Below are positions 8,028 through 15,951 of a stretch of DNA of 36,252 bases, piece by piece. Both the position numbers and the translations under genes were made by a program. The DNA is from B1SED10-225 sp964501415. Its GTDB lineage: Bacteria; Bacillota_I; Bacilli_A; Izemoplasmatales; Izemoplasmataceae. The first letter of the stretch is position 1, and each line of letters starts with the position of its first letter. The stretch is from positions 1-36,252 of the forward strand of contig CAZCSL010000014.1 in the NCBI GenBank assembly GCA_964501415.1. The letters run 5' to 3'. Below the pieces are notes generated by a model. It was given only the letters and a program-made list of their open reading frames with translations, was not told where the DNA came from and searched no databases.

Positions 8028-9140
8028 ATGAGCAAACGAGACTACTATGAAGTATTAGGCGTCAACAAAGATGCATCCAAAGAAGAAATCAAACAAGCCT
8101 ACCGCAAACTTGCGCGTAAATACCATCCCGATGTTTCTAAAGAAGACAACGCGGAAACGAAATTTAAAGAAGTCAGGGAAGCTTACGAAATCTTAGGTGA
8201 CCCTCAAAAGCGCCAACAATATGACCAATTTGGCCATGCGGCCAATCAAGGTCAAGGCTTTGATGGCTTCTCAGGCGGCGGCTTTCAAGATTTCGATTTC
8301 GACGATATTTTTTCAAGCTTCTTTGGGGGCGGACGCCGAGGCCAAAGACAAAGCAATCAACCTAGAAAAGGTCAAGATATTCAAAAACGCATGCGCGTAA
8401 CGTTTGAAGAAGCGGTGCATGGGGCCAAGAAAAAAATCCGTACGACCGTGTATGAAGAGTGTTCTTCTTGTCACGGCAGTGGGGCGCATTCCAAAGATGA
8501 TATCAAAACGTGTTCGAGATGTAATGGCCAAGGCGCGGTAACCATGGAACAACAAACCCTGTTTGGCCGTACGAGAACCCAAACCACCTGCCCTGATTGT
8601 GGCGGTAGTGGTAAGACGGTTGCGAAAAAATGCGATCAATGTAACGGCGAAGGCGTTACCGGCAAAGAAAAGACCGTATCGGTCAACGTTCCTGCCGGTG
8701 TGGATACCAACAATCAACTCCGCATGCCAGGATACGGCCACAAAGGCGTCAATGGAGGCCCATCGGGAGATTTATATATCGTCTTTGATGTCGAGAGCGA
8801 TGAGGTTTTCGAACGTCATGGCGATGACTTGGTTGTAGAAGTACCCATTACCGTCTCACAAGCGGCCTTAGGCGATCAAATTATCGTACCAACCCCTTAT
8901 GGCAATGTGAAACTAAAAATCCCCGCAGGCACGCAATCCCATAAAACCTTCCGCGTCAGACAAAAAGGCATGACAAACATCAGAAGCAAACGCAAAGGCG
9001 ATTTGCACGCAGTGATTAAAGTCATGACCCCAACCAAACTGACCAAAAAACAACAACAACTATTCGAACAACTAGGTAAAACCAACTTAGAAAATGAAGA
9101 ATCGATTTGGCAAAAAGTCAAAAACAAATTCAGCACGTAA
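8028..9140 (+). CDS. dnaJ: Chaperone protein DnaJ (Hsp40, type I)
   Basis: DnaJ delivers clients to DnaK and stimulates its ATPase. The 370-residue protein has the J domain with HPD at residues 33-35, a Gly/Phe-rich linker (about 73-103), four CxxCxGxG zinc repeats (Cys145/148, 162/165, 188/191, 202/205) and the two C-terminal beta domains, making it a full type I DnaJ. The ATG at 8028 follows GGTGA-N4; an in-frame upstream start at 8007 lies inside the intercistronic hairpin. Last gene of the operon, closed by a terminator. Confidence 0.97.
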   Translation: MSKRDYYEVLGVNKDASKEEIKQAYRKLARKYHPDVSKEDNAETKFKEVREAYEILGDPQKRQQYDQFGHAANQGQGFDGFSGGGFQDFDFDDIFSSFFGGGRRGQRQSNQPRKGQDIQKRMRVTFEEAVHGAKKKIRTTVYEECSSCHGSGAHSKDDIKTCSRCNGQGAVTMEQQTLFGRTRTQTTCPDCGGSGKTVAKKCDQCNGEGVTGKEKTVSVNVPAGVDTNNQLRMPGYGHKGVNGGPSGDLYIVFDVESDEVFERHGDDLVVEVPITVSQAALGDQIIVPTPYGNVKLKIPAGTQSHKTFRVRQKGMTNIRSKRKGDLHAVIKVMTPTKLTKKQQQLFEQLGKTNLENEESIWQKVKNKFST

Positions 9141-9180
9141 AAAAACCGTATTCAAGCCATCTTGCTTGGATACGGTTTTT
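9141..9180. terminator. Bidirectional terminator after dnaJ
   Basis: A stem of about 17 bp with one G-U pair (9141-9157 with 9164-9180). A5 on the left and T5 on the right serve dnaJ and the converging hydrolase gene. Confidence 0.85.
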
Positions 9181-9191
9181 AATAAATTTTA

Positions 9192-10076
9192 TTAAGCTTT
9201 TAAGAAATCCGCAATATCTTTTGCGACCAACGCAGGCGCATCATTAAACAAGGCGTGAGACGCTTCTTCATAAACCTTAAGCGTCGTATTTTTAAGGTAA
9301 TAATCGATCGCCTCAGCCACACTTAATGGGACGATCTTATCTTGTTTACCATGCAAAATCAGCACGGGCAAGGTTAGCTTATGCATCGCTTTATTGCCTT
9401 CAACCACCCCATTATGAAGCTCAGAGATGTTAAAATGCGCCAAAGCGTAATTGACATCAACTAAGTTTCTTTGTTGGAAAAAGGCTTCTTCATACCTTTG
9501 ATAACTTTCATCACTCGGTCTTTCGTTGGTATAAAGACTTTTAAACATCACGAGTTTTAAGATACTGCGTTTTTGTTTGGCGCGTATGTTTTCTAGCGGT
9601 TTGACGCTTTTGGCAATCTCGGCCTTAGTAGATAGATAGCGGCCCGTAGATATAAAGCCAAAGAAGCGTTTCTTCTCAACGGGAAACCCCGATAAACTAC
9701 CAGAGGCACATAAGATTAGTTTTTCTACCAAATCGGGATAATCAATCGCGACTTGCATCGCTACATTACCGCCAAACGACCAGCCTAAAAGGTGACATCG
9801 CTTTATGTTCATTGCCTCACAAAAAGCTTTTACGTCTTTAGCATAATGCGCCATTTTGTCTGCGGGTTTTTCATAACTGGACTGTCCAAAGCCGCGTTGA
9901 TCGATGGCATATACGCTAAAATCTTGGTCAAATTCATCGAGTATGACATCAAAATTCGCCGAAGAAGACATATTGCCATGCAACAATAATAGTGTGTGCT
10001 TACCACCTTTTCTAAAACGATAAAAAAGCGTCTCCCCATGCTTAAGATTCACGGTACTTTCTGTTACGTTTTTCAC
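9192..10076 (-). CDS. Alpha/beta hydrolase
   Basis: A 294-residue alpha/beta-hydrolase-fold enzyme with a readable catalytic triad: nucleophile Ser100 in GWSFGG, Asp246 in HGKQDKIV and His274 in EASHALF. The oxyanion region is LLHGNMSSSANFD, and DQRGFGQS follows the third strand as in the family. No signal peptide is present, so it is cytoplasmic. The substrate is unknown; esterase, lactonase or C-C hydrolase are all possible. It starts at GTG 10076, with the same GGTGA-N4 spacing seen at ATG starts. It is a single gene, divergent from mtaB, with its own extended -10 promoter. Confidence 0.85.
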   Translation of the reverse strand: MKNVTESTVNLKHGETLFYRFRKGGKHTLLLLHGNMSSSANFDVILDEFDQDFSVYAIDQRGFGQSSYEKPADKMAHYAKDVKAFCEAMNIKRCHLLGWSFGGNVAMQVAIDYPDLVEKLILCASGSLSGFPVEKKRFFGFISTGRYLSTKAEIAKSVKPLENIRAKQKRSILKLVMFKSLYTNERPSDESYQRYEEAFFQQRNLVDVNYALAHFNISELHNGVVEGNKAMHKLTLPVLILHGKQDKIVPLSVAEAIDYYLKNTTLKVYEEASHALFNDAPALVAKDIADFLKA

Positions 10077-10096
10077 CTAATCACCCTTTCATCGTT

Positions 10097-10106
10097 ATTA
10101 TAGCAC
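10097..10106 (-). promoter_or_regulatory. Extended -10 promoter of the alpha/beta hydrolase gene
   Basis: On the minus strand the site reads GTGCTATAAT, a perfect -10 with the TGn extension. The -35 at about 10120-10125 (TTTAAA) is weak. Confidence 0.65.
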
Positions 10107-10153
10107 TTAAGTAAGTAACTTTAAACCAAATCTCTAGGATAACTTAAATGCTT

Positions 10154-10163
10154 GTGCTATAAT
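10154..10163 (+). promoter_or_regulatory. Extended -10 promoter of mtaB
   Basis: GTGCTATAAT, a perfect -10 with TGn extension, and no good -35. It is the exact inverted copy of the promoter at 10097-10106. Confidence 0.7.
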
Positions 10164-10188
10164 GGGCATGCGAAAAAGAGGCGATACG

Positions 10189-11478
10189 ATGAAGATAGCA
10201 TTTCATACGCTGGGCTGTAAAGTAAACGCTTATGAAAGCGAAGCCTTAAAGACCATGTTTGAAAAAAAGGGATTTAAAACCGTCCCTTTTTCCTCGTTTG
10301 CCGAAATCTATGTTATCAATACTTGCATGATTACCAATCAAAGTGCGAAAAAAAGCCGTCAAAAAATCCGGCAAGCCATCAAAAAGAATCCTGAAGCCAT
10401 CACGGCTGTGATCGGTTGTTACGGGCAAGTTGATTATGATGAAATTGCCAAAATCAGCGGTGTAGATATCATTATGGGCACAACTGACCGAGGCAAACTC
10501 CTAGAACATATCAACCAGTTCATCCGCGATAAAAAGCCTATCCAAGACGTAAAAGACCTTACGCGTTATACGACGTTTGACCGCCTCAATGTTACGAGTT
10601 TTACCGAACAAACTCGAGCTTACGTCAAAATACAAGACGGGTGTAACCAATACTGTAGCTACTGTATCATCCCCTACGCCAGAGGCTCCGTTCGCTCTAG
10701 ACCGTTTGATGAGGTCATCCAAGAAGTCGAACATCTAATAGCCAATGGATATTTAGAAATCGTTTTAACCGGTATTCATACCGGTGGGTATGGTAGCGAC
10801 TTAGACGATGTCAGTTTTTATGACTTATTAAAAACCTTAAAAGATACACCCAACCTAAAACGCTTGCGTATCTCATCAATCGAAATCAACCAATTAACCG
10901 ATGAGATATTAACCTTGTTAAAAGACCCAATCTTTGCTAAGCACCTCCACATCCCCTTACAACACGGCGATGATCAGGTATTAAAACATATGCGCAGGCG
11001 CTATGATGTTAAAACCTATCTTGATAAACTAAAAACCATAAGAGCCACCTTAGGCGATATCGCCATCACCACCGACGTTATTACTGGCTACCCCACCGAA
11101 GATGACCAGGCGTTTGAAAATCTTAAAGACACCCTCAAAAAAGCTGGGTTTTCTGAGCTACATATCTTTCCTTATTCCAAGCGACAAGGCACCAAAGCCG
11201 CCGCAGAAAAAACCCAAGTACACGGCAGCATCAAATCATTTAGAGTAGCAGAGTTATTAAGAATAAACGAACAGTTGGCCCTCGCATTTAGAAAAAGACA
11301 CCAAACCACCTCTCAAACTGTGCTTTTTGAAACGTGTCAAAAAGGCACATGCCTTGGTCATAGCGATTATTACTTTGAAATCGAAGTAGCCTCAAAACAA
11401 GATTTAAAAAACCAGCTATATACCGTTAAACTAACACAGATTGATTATCCCACATCTATCGGCACGCTAAAAAAATAA
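10189..11478 (+). CDS. mtaB: tRNA (N6-L-threonylcarbamoyladenosine(37)-C2)-methylthiotransferase MtaB
   Basis: MtaB adds a methylthio group to t6A37 of ANN-decoding tRNAs, giving ms2t6A. The 429-residue protein has the UPF0004 N-terminal domain with its three cluster cysteines (Cys10 in HTLGCKVN, Cys46 in VINTC, Cys77 in VIGCYG) and the radical-SAM motif CNQYCSYC (Cys152, Cys156, Cys159). A short C-terminal part could be a TRAM domain. The N-terminus and the HTLGCKVN form separate it from MiaB and RimO. The ATG at 10189 is preceded by AGAGGCGA with a 4-nt gap; the ATG-like codon at 10162 falls inside the -10 box. Single gene with its own promoter and terminator. Confidence 0.92.
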   Translation: MKIAFHTLGCKVNAYESEALKTMFEKKGFKTVPFSSFAEIYVINTCMITNQSAKKSRQKIRQAIKKNPEAITAVIGCYGQVDYDEIAKISGVDIIMGTTDRGKLLEHINQFIRDKKPIQDVKDLTRYTTFDRLNVTSFTEQTRAYVKIQDGCNQYCSYCIIPYARGSVRSRPFDEVIQEVEHLIANGYLEIVLTGIHTGGYGSDLDDVSFYDLLKTLKDTPNLKRLRISSIEINQLTDEILTLLKDPIFAKHLHIPLQHGDDQVLKHMRRRYDVKTYLDKLKTIRATLGDIAITTDVITGYPTEDDQAFENLKDTLKKAGFSELHIFPYSKRQGTKAAAEKTQVHGSIKSFRVAELLRINEQLALAFRKRHQTTSQTVLFETCQKGTCLGHSDYYFEIEVASKQDLKNQLYTVKLTQIDYPTSIGTLKK

Positions 11479-11502
11479 TCCCAAATTTCTTGGGATTATT
11501 TT
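11472..11502. terminator. Bidirectional terminator of mtaB and the gene at 11496
   Basis: AAAATAATCCCA pairs with TGGGATTATTTT. It overlaps the stop codons of both converging genes. Confidence 0.8.
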
Positions 11503-12083
11503 ATCGTATAATTGAGTTTAATCTCGTCGTTTAATTTTACCTTAAAGGCTTCACCATCGAGGATTTTGAGCGGTAATTCATCTAAATAAAGAATCACTTC
11601 ATCCAAACACGCATATTTGTTGGTCAGTTTTATATAACCCTTTGCATGCATGAAATCTTCAGTGGCCAAGCGGCCATTTTTTTGATTACTCACTTGTAAG
11701 AAGGCTTTGCGGTATTTGTATCTTAAGCCAGATTTGGCCGCGTAAGTCGCGGTAAAAGCGAGTTCCTTTTCTTTGTGTTTAAAATACTTTTTCACGAGTT
11801 TTTTGCCGGTGCTATTTAACTTTTTAAAATCGTTTGAGCCCGCTTTGCGTTTTTTTTCAATTTTATCGATCAATTTTTCACCATTGAATTTTTTCAGCCG
11901 CAATTTTTGGAATCGCTTTAACGTCTTTTTAAAATAGCGCTTTTTCTTGGTAATGACCAACACCAAAATAATCAATATGAATAAGGCGACGCCACCGATG
12001 ATAAAATAAAGCATTGGCGGTGACAACCACTGTTCAAAATCTAACCACGCGTCTAAATCAAAGTCTTCAATAAATGAGGGCAT
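11496..12083 (-). CDS. Uncharacterised single-pass membrane protein with a basic cytoplasmic domain
   Basis: I do not recognise this 195-residue protein. It has an acidic N-terminus (residues 1-20), one strong transmembrane helix (about 24-45), then KKKRYFKK and a very Lys-rich region to about residue 100. The positive-inside rule puts the N-terminus outside and the rest in the cytoplasm. The C-terminal 90 residues look like a small mixed alpha/beta domain ending in strands (VILYLDELPLKIL, FKVKLNDEIKLNYTIK). Basic charge facing the membrane could mean binding to lipid head groups, nucleic acid or ribosomes; none is shown. AAGGAG precedes the ATG at 12083, so it is very likely a real gene. Confidence 0.75.
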   Translation of the reverse strand: MPSFIEDFDLDAWLDFEQWLSPPMLYFIIGGVALFILIILVLVITKKKRYFKKTLKRFQKLRLKKFNGEKLIDKIEKKRKAGSNDFKKLNSTGKKLVKKYFKHKEKELAFTATYAAKSGLRYKYRKAFLQVSNQKNGRLATEDFMHAKGYIKLTNKYACLDEVILYLDELPLKILDGEAFKVKLNDEIKLNYTIK

Positions 12084-12211
12084 GCTTATCTCCTTTTAAA
12101 AAAGATACTTATATTTTAGCATGCCCAGTAGTCTCTTGCAATCAATTGTGGCGCTAATTTATCCACGTTGACAATTACTTTGTAAAATAGGGTAGTTTTT
12201 GGCTAAATAGC

Positions 12212-12240
12212 TTTACAACCGCGTAATTATTTGATATTAT
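12212..12240 (+). promoter_or_regulatory. Sigma-A promoter of rpsU
   Basis: TTTACA (12212-12217), 17-nt spacer, TATTAT (12235-12240). The predicted leader is only about 35 nt. A TTGACA at 12168 upstream has no matching -10. Confidence 0.75.
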
Positions 12241-12268
12241 GTATGCAGTTATTTCCAAGAGCGGAAGG

Positions 12269-12281
12269 GAGGGAACCCCTC
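12269..12281 (+). promoter_or_regulatory. Small hairpin occluding the rpsU Shine-Dalgarno
   Basis: GAGGG (12269-12273) can pair with CCCTC (12277-12281) across the loop AAC. The purine arm is the ribosome-binding sequence itself (GGGAGGG), and the stem ends 1 nt before the ATG. Occlusion is read from sequence; any regulation is inference. Confidence 0.55.
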
Positions 12282-12282
12282 A

Positions 12283-12456
12283 ATGGCCAAAACGGTAGTC
12301 AGAAACAACGAATCACTGGAAGATGCGCTAAAGCGATTTAAGCGCGATGTTTCACGTTCAGGTACCCTTCAAGAAGCTCGCAAGAGAGAATATTACGTTA
12401 AACCCAGTGTTTCAAAGAAAAACAAGCAAGCCAAAAACAAAAACAAGTCTAAATAA
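12283..12456 (+). CDS. rpsU: 30S ribosomal protein S21 (bS21)
   Basis: This 57-residue basic protein reads MAKTVVRNNESLEDALKRFK at its start and contains the S21 signature of alternating Arg and hydrophobic residues (RFKRDVSRSGTLQEARKREY), followed by a Lys/Asn-rich tail. bS21 binds the platform of the small subunit near the anti-Shine-Dalgarno end of 16S rRNA and helps initiation. It has its own promoter and terminator and stands upstream of the phoH cluster, as in Bacillus where rpsU-yqeY precedes phoH. No yqeY is present here. Confidence 0.95.
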   Translation: MAKTVVRNNESLEDALKRFKRDVSRSGTLQEARKREYYVKPSVSKKNKQAKNKNKSK

Positions 12457-12462
12457 GAAAAT

Positions 12463-12495
12463 ATAACGGTGAAAAACATTCACCGTTATTTTTTT
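12463..12495 (+). terminator. rho-independent terminator of rpsU
   Basis: An 11-bp perfect stem (12463-12473 with 12479-12489) followed by a run of T. It separates rpsU from the phoH operon. Confidence 0.9.
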
Positions 12496-12523
12496 CTATA
12501 GGGTGCAACTACGCTGTGCTTTA

Positions 12524-12532
12524 TGCTATAAT
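12524..12532 (+). promoter_or_regulatory. Extended -10 promoter of the phoH-nif3 cluster
   Basis: TGCTATAAT is a perfect -10 with TGn. A poor -35 (TGCAAC, about 12504) suggests reliance on the extended element. Confidence 0.65.
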
Positions 12533-12568
12533 GTATTAGAATCCTAAAGACAAAAAGGAGAGAATCGT

Positions 12569-13534
12569 TTGAAATTAACTAAACTAGATGTTCGCTTCAA
12601 AAACATCCAAACTTTCTCTGAAGTGATCGGCATCAACGACAAACATTTGGATGTGCTAAACCGCCTGTTTGACACCACGATATTCACCAAAGGCGATGAC
12701 ATTCACATCGAAGGTGAAGATAAAGACAAAAAGCATCGTCTTGAGACGATTTTTTCAGTATTAATTCAACTGGTAGACAAAAGCATTGAGATTAGCGAAC
12801 GCGACGTGATCTATATCGCTAAGCTCAATGAAACCTTGGCCAAAGAAGATATTATCGATCATTACTTAAACCGCGTTGAAATTACCAAAACGATTACGGG
12901 TAAACCGATTTATGCCAAAACCATCAATCAAAAACGCTATTTAGCAGCGATTGAGAAAAACGATTTGACCTTCGCCATCGGCCCGGCGGGAACGGGTAAA
13001 ACCTACGTGGCCGTACTGCATGCGGTTCGCTTGCTTAAAAATGGCCATATCCGCAAAATTATCTTAACGCGCCCAGCCGTTGAGGCGGGTGAAAACCTTG
13101 GCTTTTTGCCCGGCGATTTAAAAGAAAAGATCGATCCCTATTTAAGACCACTTTATGATGCCTTATATGAAGCGCTTGGCCACAAACAAACCGATGAGTT
13201 AATTGAAAAAAATATCATCGAAATCGCCCCCTTGGCTTATATGCGCGGGCGTACCTTAGAAAACGCCTACGTCGTTTTAGATGAAGCGCAAAATACCACC
13301 AAAGGCCAAATGAAACTATTTTTAACGCGTCTAGGGTTTGACTCTAAGATGATCGTCACCGGCGATATTACGCAAATCGATCTGCCCAAGCATCAAACCA
13401 GTGGTATGATTCACGCCACAAAGCTTTTAAAAGGCGTTAGTGGGATAACTGTGATTAATTTTGAACGCGTCGATGTCATCCGCCATCCGCTGATTCAAAA
13501 AGTATTGGAGCGATATGATGCAGAACGTGATTAA
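12569..13534 (+). CDS. phoH: PhoH-family ATPase (PhoH-like, YqfE/YbeZ type)
   Basis: A 321-residue P-loop ATPase of the PhoH family, usually encoded next to the rRNA-processing enzyme YbeY and thought to help in ribosome or RNA metabolism. Walker A is GPAGTGKT (138-145), Walker B is VVLDEAQN, and the family motif MIVTGDITQIDLP is clear. An N-terminal KH-like region occupies about the first 100 residues. The start is TTG at 12569 with AAGGAG 8 nt upstream. The ybeY reading frame overlaps its end by 17 bp. Confidence 0.93.
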   Translation: MKLTKLDVRFKNIQTFSEVIGINDKHLDVLNRLFDTTIFTKGDDIHIEGEDKDKKHRLETIFSVLIQLVDKSIEISERDVIYIAKLNETLAKEDIIDHYLNRVEITKTITGKPIYAKTINQKRYLAAIEKNDLTFAIGPAGTGKTYVAVLHAVRLLKNGHIRKIILTRPAVEAGENLGFLPGDLKEKIDPYLRPLYDALYEALGHKQTDELIEKNIIEIAPLAYMRGRTLENAYVVLDEAQNTTKGQMKLFLTRLGFDSKMIVTGDITQIDLPKHQTSGMIHATKLLKGVSGITVINFERVDVIRHPLIQKVLERYDAERD

Positions 13535-13934
13535 TCAGTGTAATGAAGAAAACTATACGCCGCTAGTAAAAAAAGTCTTAAAAAAAGCGTATAAAACCAT
13601 GGACGTGCCCAAAAGCAAAATCATTAATATCGTCTTTGTGAACAATGATTACATGCGGGAATTAAACAACAACTACCGGCAAAAAGATTCGCTCACCGAT
13701 GTGTTAACCTTTCCAAGTGAATTAAAAGAAGAACTTGGGGATGTTTTTATCGCCCCTTATGTCGCCATGGCTCAAGCCAAAGCTTATGGGCATACTTTTA
13801 AGCGGGAACTAGGCTTTTTAATCGTACACGGCTTTTTGCATGCGTTAGGGTATGATCATGACACCGAAGAAAAAGCGCATGTGATGTTTTCTTTACAAGA
13901 ACAAATTTTAAACCAAATCAATCTAAGAAGGTGA
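13518..13934 (+). CDS. ybeY: Endoribonuclease YbeY (rRNA maturation factor)
   Basis: YbeY is a zinc-dependent single-strand RNase acting in 16S rRNA 3'-end maturation and ribosome quality control. The 138-residue protein shows the whole H3xH5xH zinc signature as HGFLHALGYDH (His104, His108, His114), and the upstream RQKDSLTDVLTFP motif. Of two ATGs, 13518 fits the spacing from GGAGCGA better than 13515. It overlaps phoH, which suggests coupled translation. The dgkA gene found between ybeY and cdd in Bacillus is missing. Confidence 0.94.
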   Translation: MQNVINQCNEENYTPLVKKVLKKAYKTMDVPKSKIINIVFVNNDYMRELNNNYRQKDSLTDVLTFPSELKEELGDVFIAPYVAMAQAKAYGHTFKRELGFLIVHGFLHALGYDHDTEEKAHVMFSLQEQILNQINLRR

Positions 13935-13938
13935 TGGT

Positions 13939-14334
13939 ATGGACCATAATTTATTAAGAGCCGCTAAAGATGTATTAAACAATGCGTATGTGAAATATTC
14001 CAATTTCCATGTCGCTGCGGCACTAAAGATGAAAAACGGGGTCATCATTACAGGCGTCAATGTAGAAAATGCTTCTTACGGCCTTTCAAATTGTGCAGAA
14101 CGTACCGCTTTATTCACCGCCCGCACGCAAGGCTATGACAAACACGATATCGTTGAGGTCGTTGTCACCACGAAACAAAAGGCGATTATTTCTCCTTGTG
14201 GAGCCTGTAGACAAGTGATGAGTGAATTGATATTGCCCGATGTCCCTATTCACTTGGTAAGCGCAGAAGACGAAGTTAAGACGCTACTTAACAAAGAGTT
14301 ATTACCCTTGGGATTCAGTGAAGATGACCTCTAA
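13939..14334 (+). CDS. cdd: Cytidine deaminase
   Basis: Cdd deaminates cytidine and deoxycytidine to uridine forms for pyrimidine salvage. The 131-residue protein has the zinc site in full: CAE (Cys52, catalytic Glu54) and PCGAC (Cys87, Cys90), with the substrate-binding NVENASYG ahead of it. Length is that of the homotetrameric bacterial enzyme. The ATG follows GGTGA-N4 and lies 4 nt after ybeY; era starts within its last codons. Confidence 0.95.
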   Translation: MDHNLLRAAKDVLNNAYVKYSNFHVAAALKMKNGVIITGVNVENASYGLSNCAERTALFTARTQGYDKHDIVEVVVTTKQKAIISPCGACRQVMSELILPDVPIHLVSAEDEVKTLLNKELLPLGFSEDDL

Positions 14335-15232
14335 ATTTAAAAGCGGCTTCATCAGCATTATCGGCCGTGCCAACGTCGGTAAAAGCACGCTTTTAAATAC
14401 GTTTTTGGGTGAAAAATTAACCATAACCTCACACAAACCCCAAACCACCCGCAATATCATCAGAGGTATTTATACCGATGAAGAAGCGCAGTTAATCTTT
14501 ATCGACACCCCGGGGTTACATGACCCTAAACACGCACTTGGAGAGTACATGAGCAAAAGCGTCTTAAGAACGCTTGGCAGCGTCGATTTAATTCTTTATT
14601 TGGTCGATGCGGCCAAGGATAAAGATAGGCTTGATGACCAAGTACTCAAAAGCCTTAAACACCTTAAAACCAAAACCTTTCTCATCATCAATAAAATCGA
14701 TAAGATTACCGATATCGACCGTTTATCCACATATATAGAAACGCTTAAAAAGCGCTATGATTTTACCGGCGTTTTTGCGGTGAGCGCGCTTAAACAAACC
14801 CATACTAAGCAACTGTTAAGCGATATTAAAACGCATATCGATGAAGGCCCGATGTATTACCCAAAAGATATGCGTACCGATAAACCCGAACAGTTTTTGA
14901 TCGCTGAGCGAATTCGAGAAAAAATCTTAAAAGTGACCCATGAAGAGATCCCGCATAGCGTCGCGGTTGTCATTGAACAAGTTGAGGTTGATGAGGAAAA
15001 CGAAAATCTTTTGAACATCATCGGCTCCATCATTGTCGAAAGAGAATCCCAAAAAGGCATTATCATCGGCAAAGGGGGCAAACGGCTCAAGCAAATTGGA
15101 ACCATGGCCAGAAAAGATATTTTGCATCTCTTAGATACCAAAATCTATTTGGATTTGCATGTAAAAGTGATTAAAAACTGGCGCGATAAGCCGCATTTGT
15201 TTAAAACCTTAGGTTATGAGGATGAAATCTAA
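14324..15232 (+). CDS. era: GTPase Era
   Basis: Era is a GTPase that binds the 3' end of 16S rRNA in 30S assembly. The 302-residue protein has G1 GRANVGKS (14-21), G3 DTPG (61-64), G4 NKID, and a C-terminal KH domain with IIGKGGKRLKQIG. I choose ATG 14324, with AGTGA just upstream; GTG at 14318 is the alternative. It overlaps the cdd stop and its own stop TAA shares bases with the recO start (TAATG), so the genes are tightly coupled. Confidence 0.96.
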   Translation: MTSKFKSGFISIIGRANVGKSTLLNTFLGEKLTITSHKPQTTRNIIRGIYTDEEAQLIFIDTPGLHDPKHALGEYMSKSVLRTLGSVDLILYLVDAAKDKDRLDDQVLKSLKHLKTKTFLIINKIDKITDIDRLSTYIETLKKRYDFTGVFAVSALKQTHTKQLLSDIKTHIDEGPMYYPKDMRTDKPEQFLIAERIREKILKVTHEEIPHSVAVVIEQVEVDEENENLLNIIGSIIVERESQKGIIIGKGGKRLKQIGTMARKDILHLLDTKIYLDLHVKVIKNWRDKPHLFKTLGYEDEI

Positions 15233-15948
15233 TGGTAGGCTTCATCTTAAAGACGATCGATTATCAAGACCACAGCAAACTGCTTTATCTATATACTGAG
15301 GAGGGCCTCAAAAGCATGCTCGCCCGCGGGGTCAAAAAGATGAACTCACCGTGGCGGCACTTAGCCCAAGCCAACAATTTAATTGAAGTCAGTCTCTCAA
15401 AAGCGAAATTACCGACTGTCAAAGAAGCCAAATTACTCGATTACTATCCTTTGATTAAAGCCGATATCTATAAACAAACCACCTTGCAAGTCATCGGTGA
15501 ATATCTTTATTATAATCTCACCGAAGATGATGATCATGCAAAATTATTTGGCTTTCTAAAAAAACTGACTCACGCCCTTTCCAACCAAAGCCAGACTTTG
15601 GAGATACTGGCGCTTTTTGAACTCAAATTTTTACATTTTTTGGGGTATTCTCCTGGCTTAAGACGGTGTTTGAAGTGCGAAGAAAAAACTCAGGTAAATT
15701 ACGATATCAATAGTGGGTCATTGGTATGCCCCAAGCACCAACCCAAACAACCCAATTTTATTCAAAAAGACATATATAAAGCGATGCAAACTTTATATCT
15801 ATGTGATATTAACCACTATCAACCCTTAAACCTAAACAAACAGGATGTAAAAAAACTAACCGAAGTGACCACCACGCTTTTTTCCATGCACCTAGGCTTT
15901 ATATCAAAAGCGAAAAAAGTCTTGATGTCACTGTATTTTGGAGGCTAA
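15232..15948 (+). CDS. recO: DNA repair protein RecO
   Basis: RecO loads RecA onto SSB-coated DNA in the RecFOR pathway. The 238-residue protein has the N-terminal OB fold (VGFILKTIDYQDHSKLLYLY) and a C-terminal helical part with a zinc-finger-like set: Cys146, Cys149 (CLKC) and Cys166 in CPKH. The position between era and glyS is the conserved Bacillota order. Its ATG overlaps the era stop. Confidence 0.93.
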   Translation: MVGFILKTIDYQDHSKLLYLYTEEGLKSMLARGVKKMNSPWRHLAQANNLIEVSLSKAKLPTVKEAKLLDYYPLIKADIYKQTTLQVIGEYLYYNLTEDDDHAKLFGFLKKLTHALSNQSQTLEILALFELKFLHFLGYSPGLRRCLKCEEKTQVNYDINSGSLVCPKHQPKQPNFIQKDIYKAMQTLYLCDINHYQPLNLNKQDVKKLTEVTTTLFSMHLGFISKAKKVLMSLYFGG

Positions 15949-15951
15949 AAC

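Noticed and set aside
8313..8741. 142-residue minus-strand frame inside dnaJ
   Set aside because: Lies opposite the well-conserved zinc-finger region of dnaJ and has no start signal or family likeness.
12168..12173. TTGACA as the rpsU -35
   Set aside because: No -10 at an allowed distance; TTTACA-N17-TATTAT further downstream is better placed.
15949..15951. T-box leader before glyS
   Set aside because: Only 3 nt separate recO and glyS, so there is no room for a leader.
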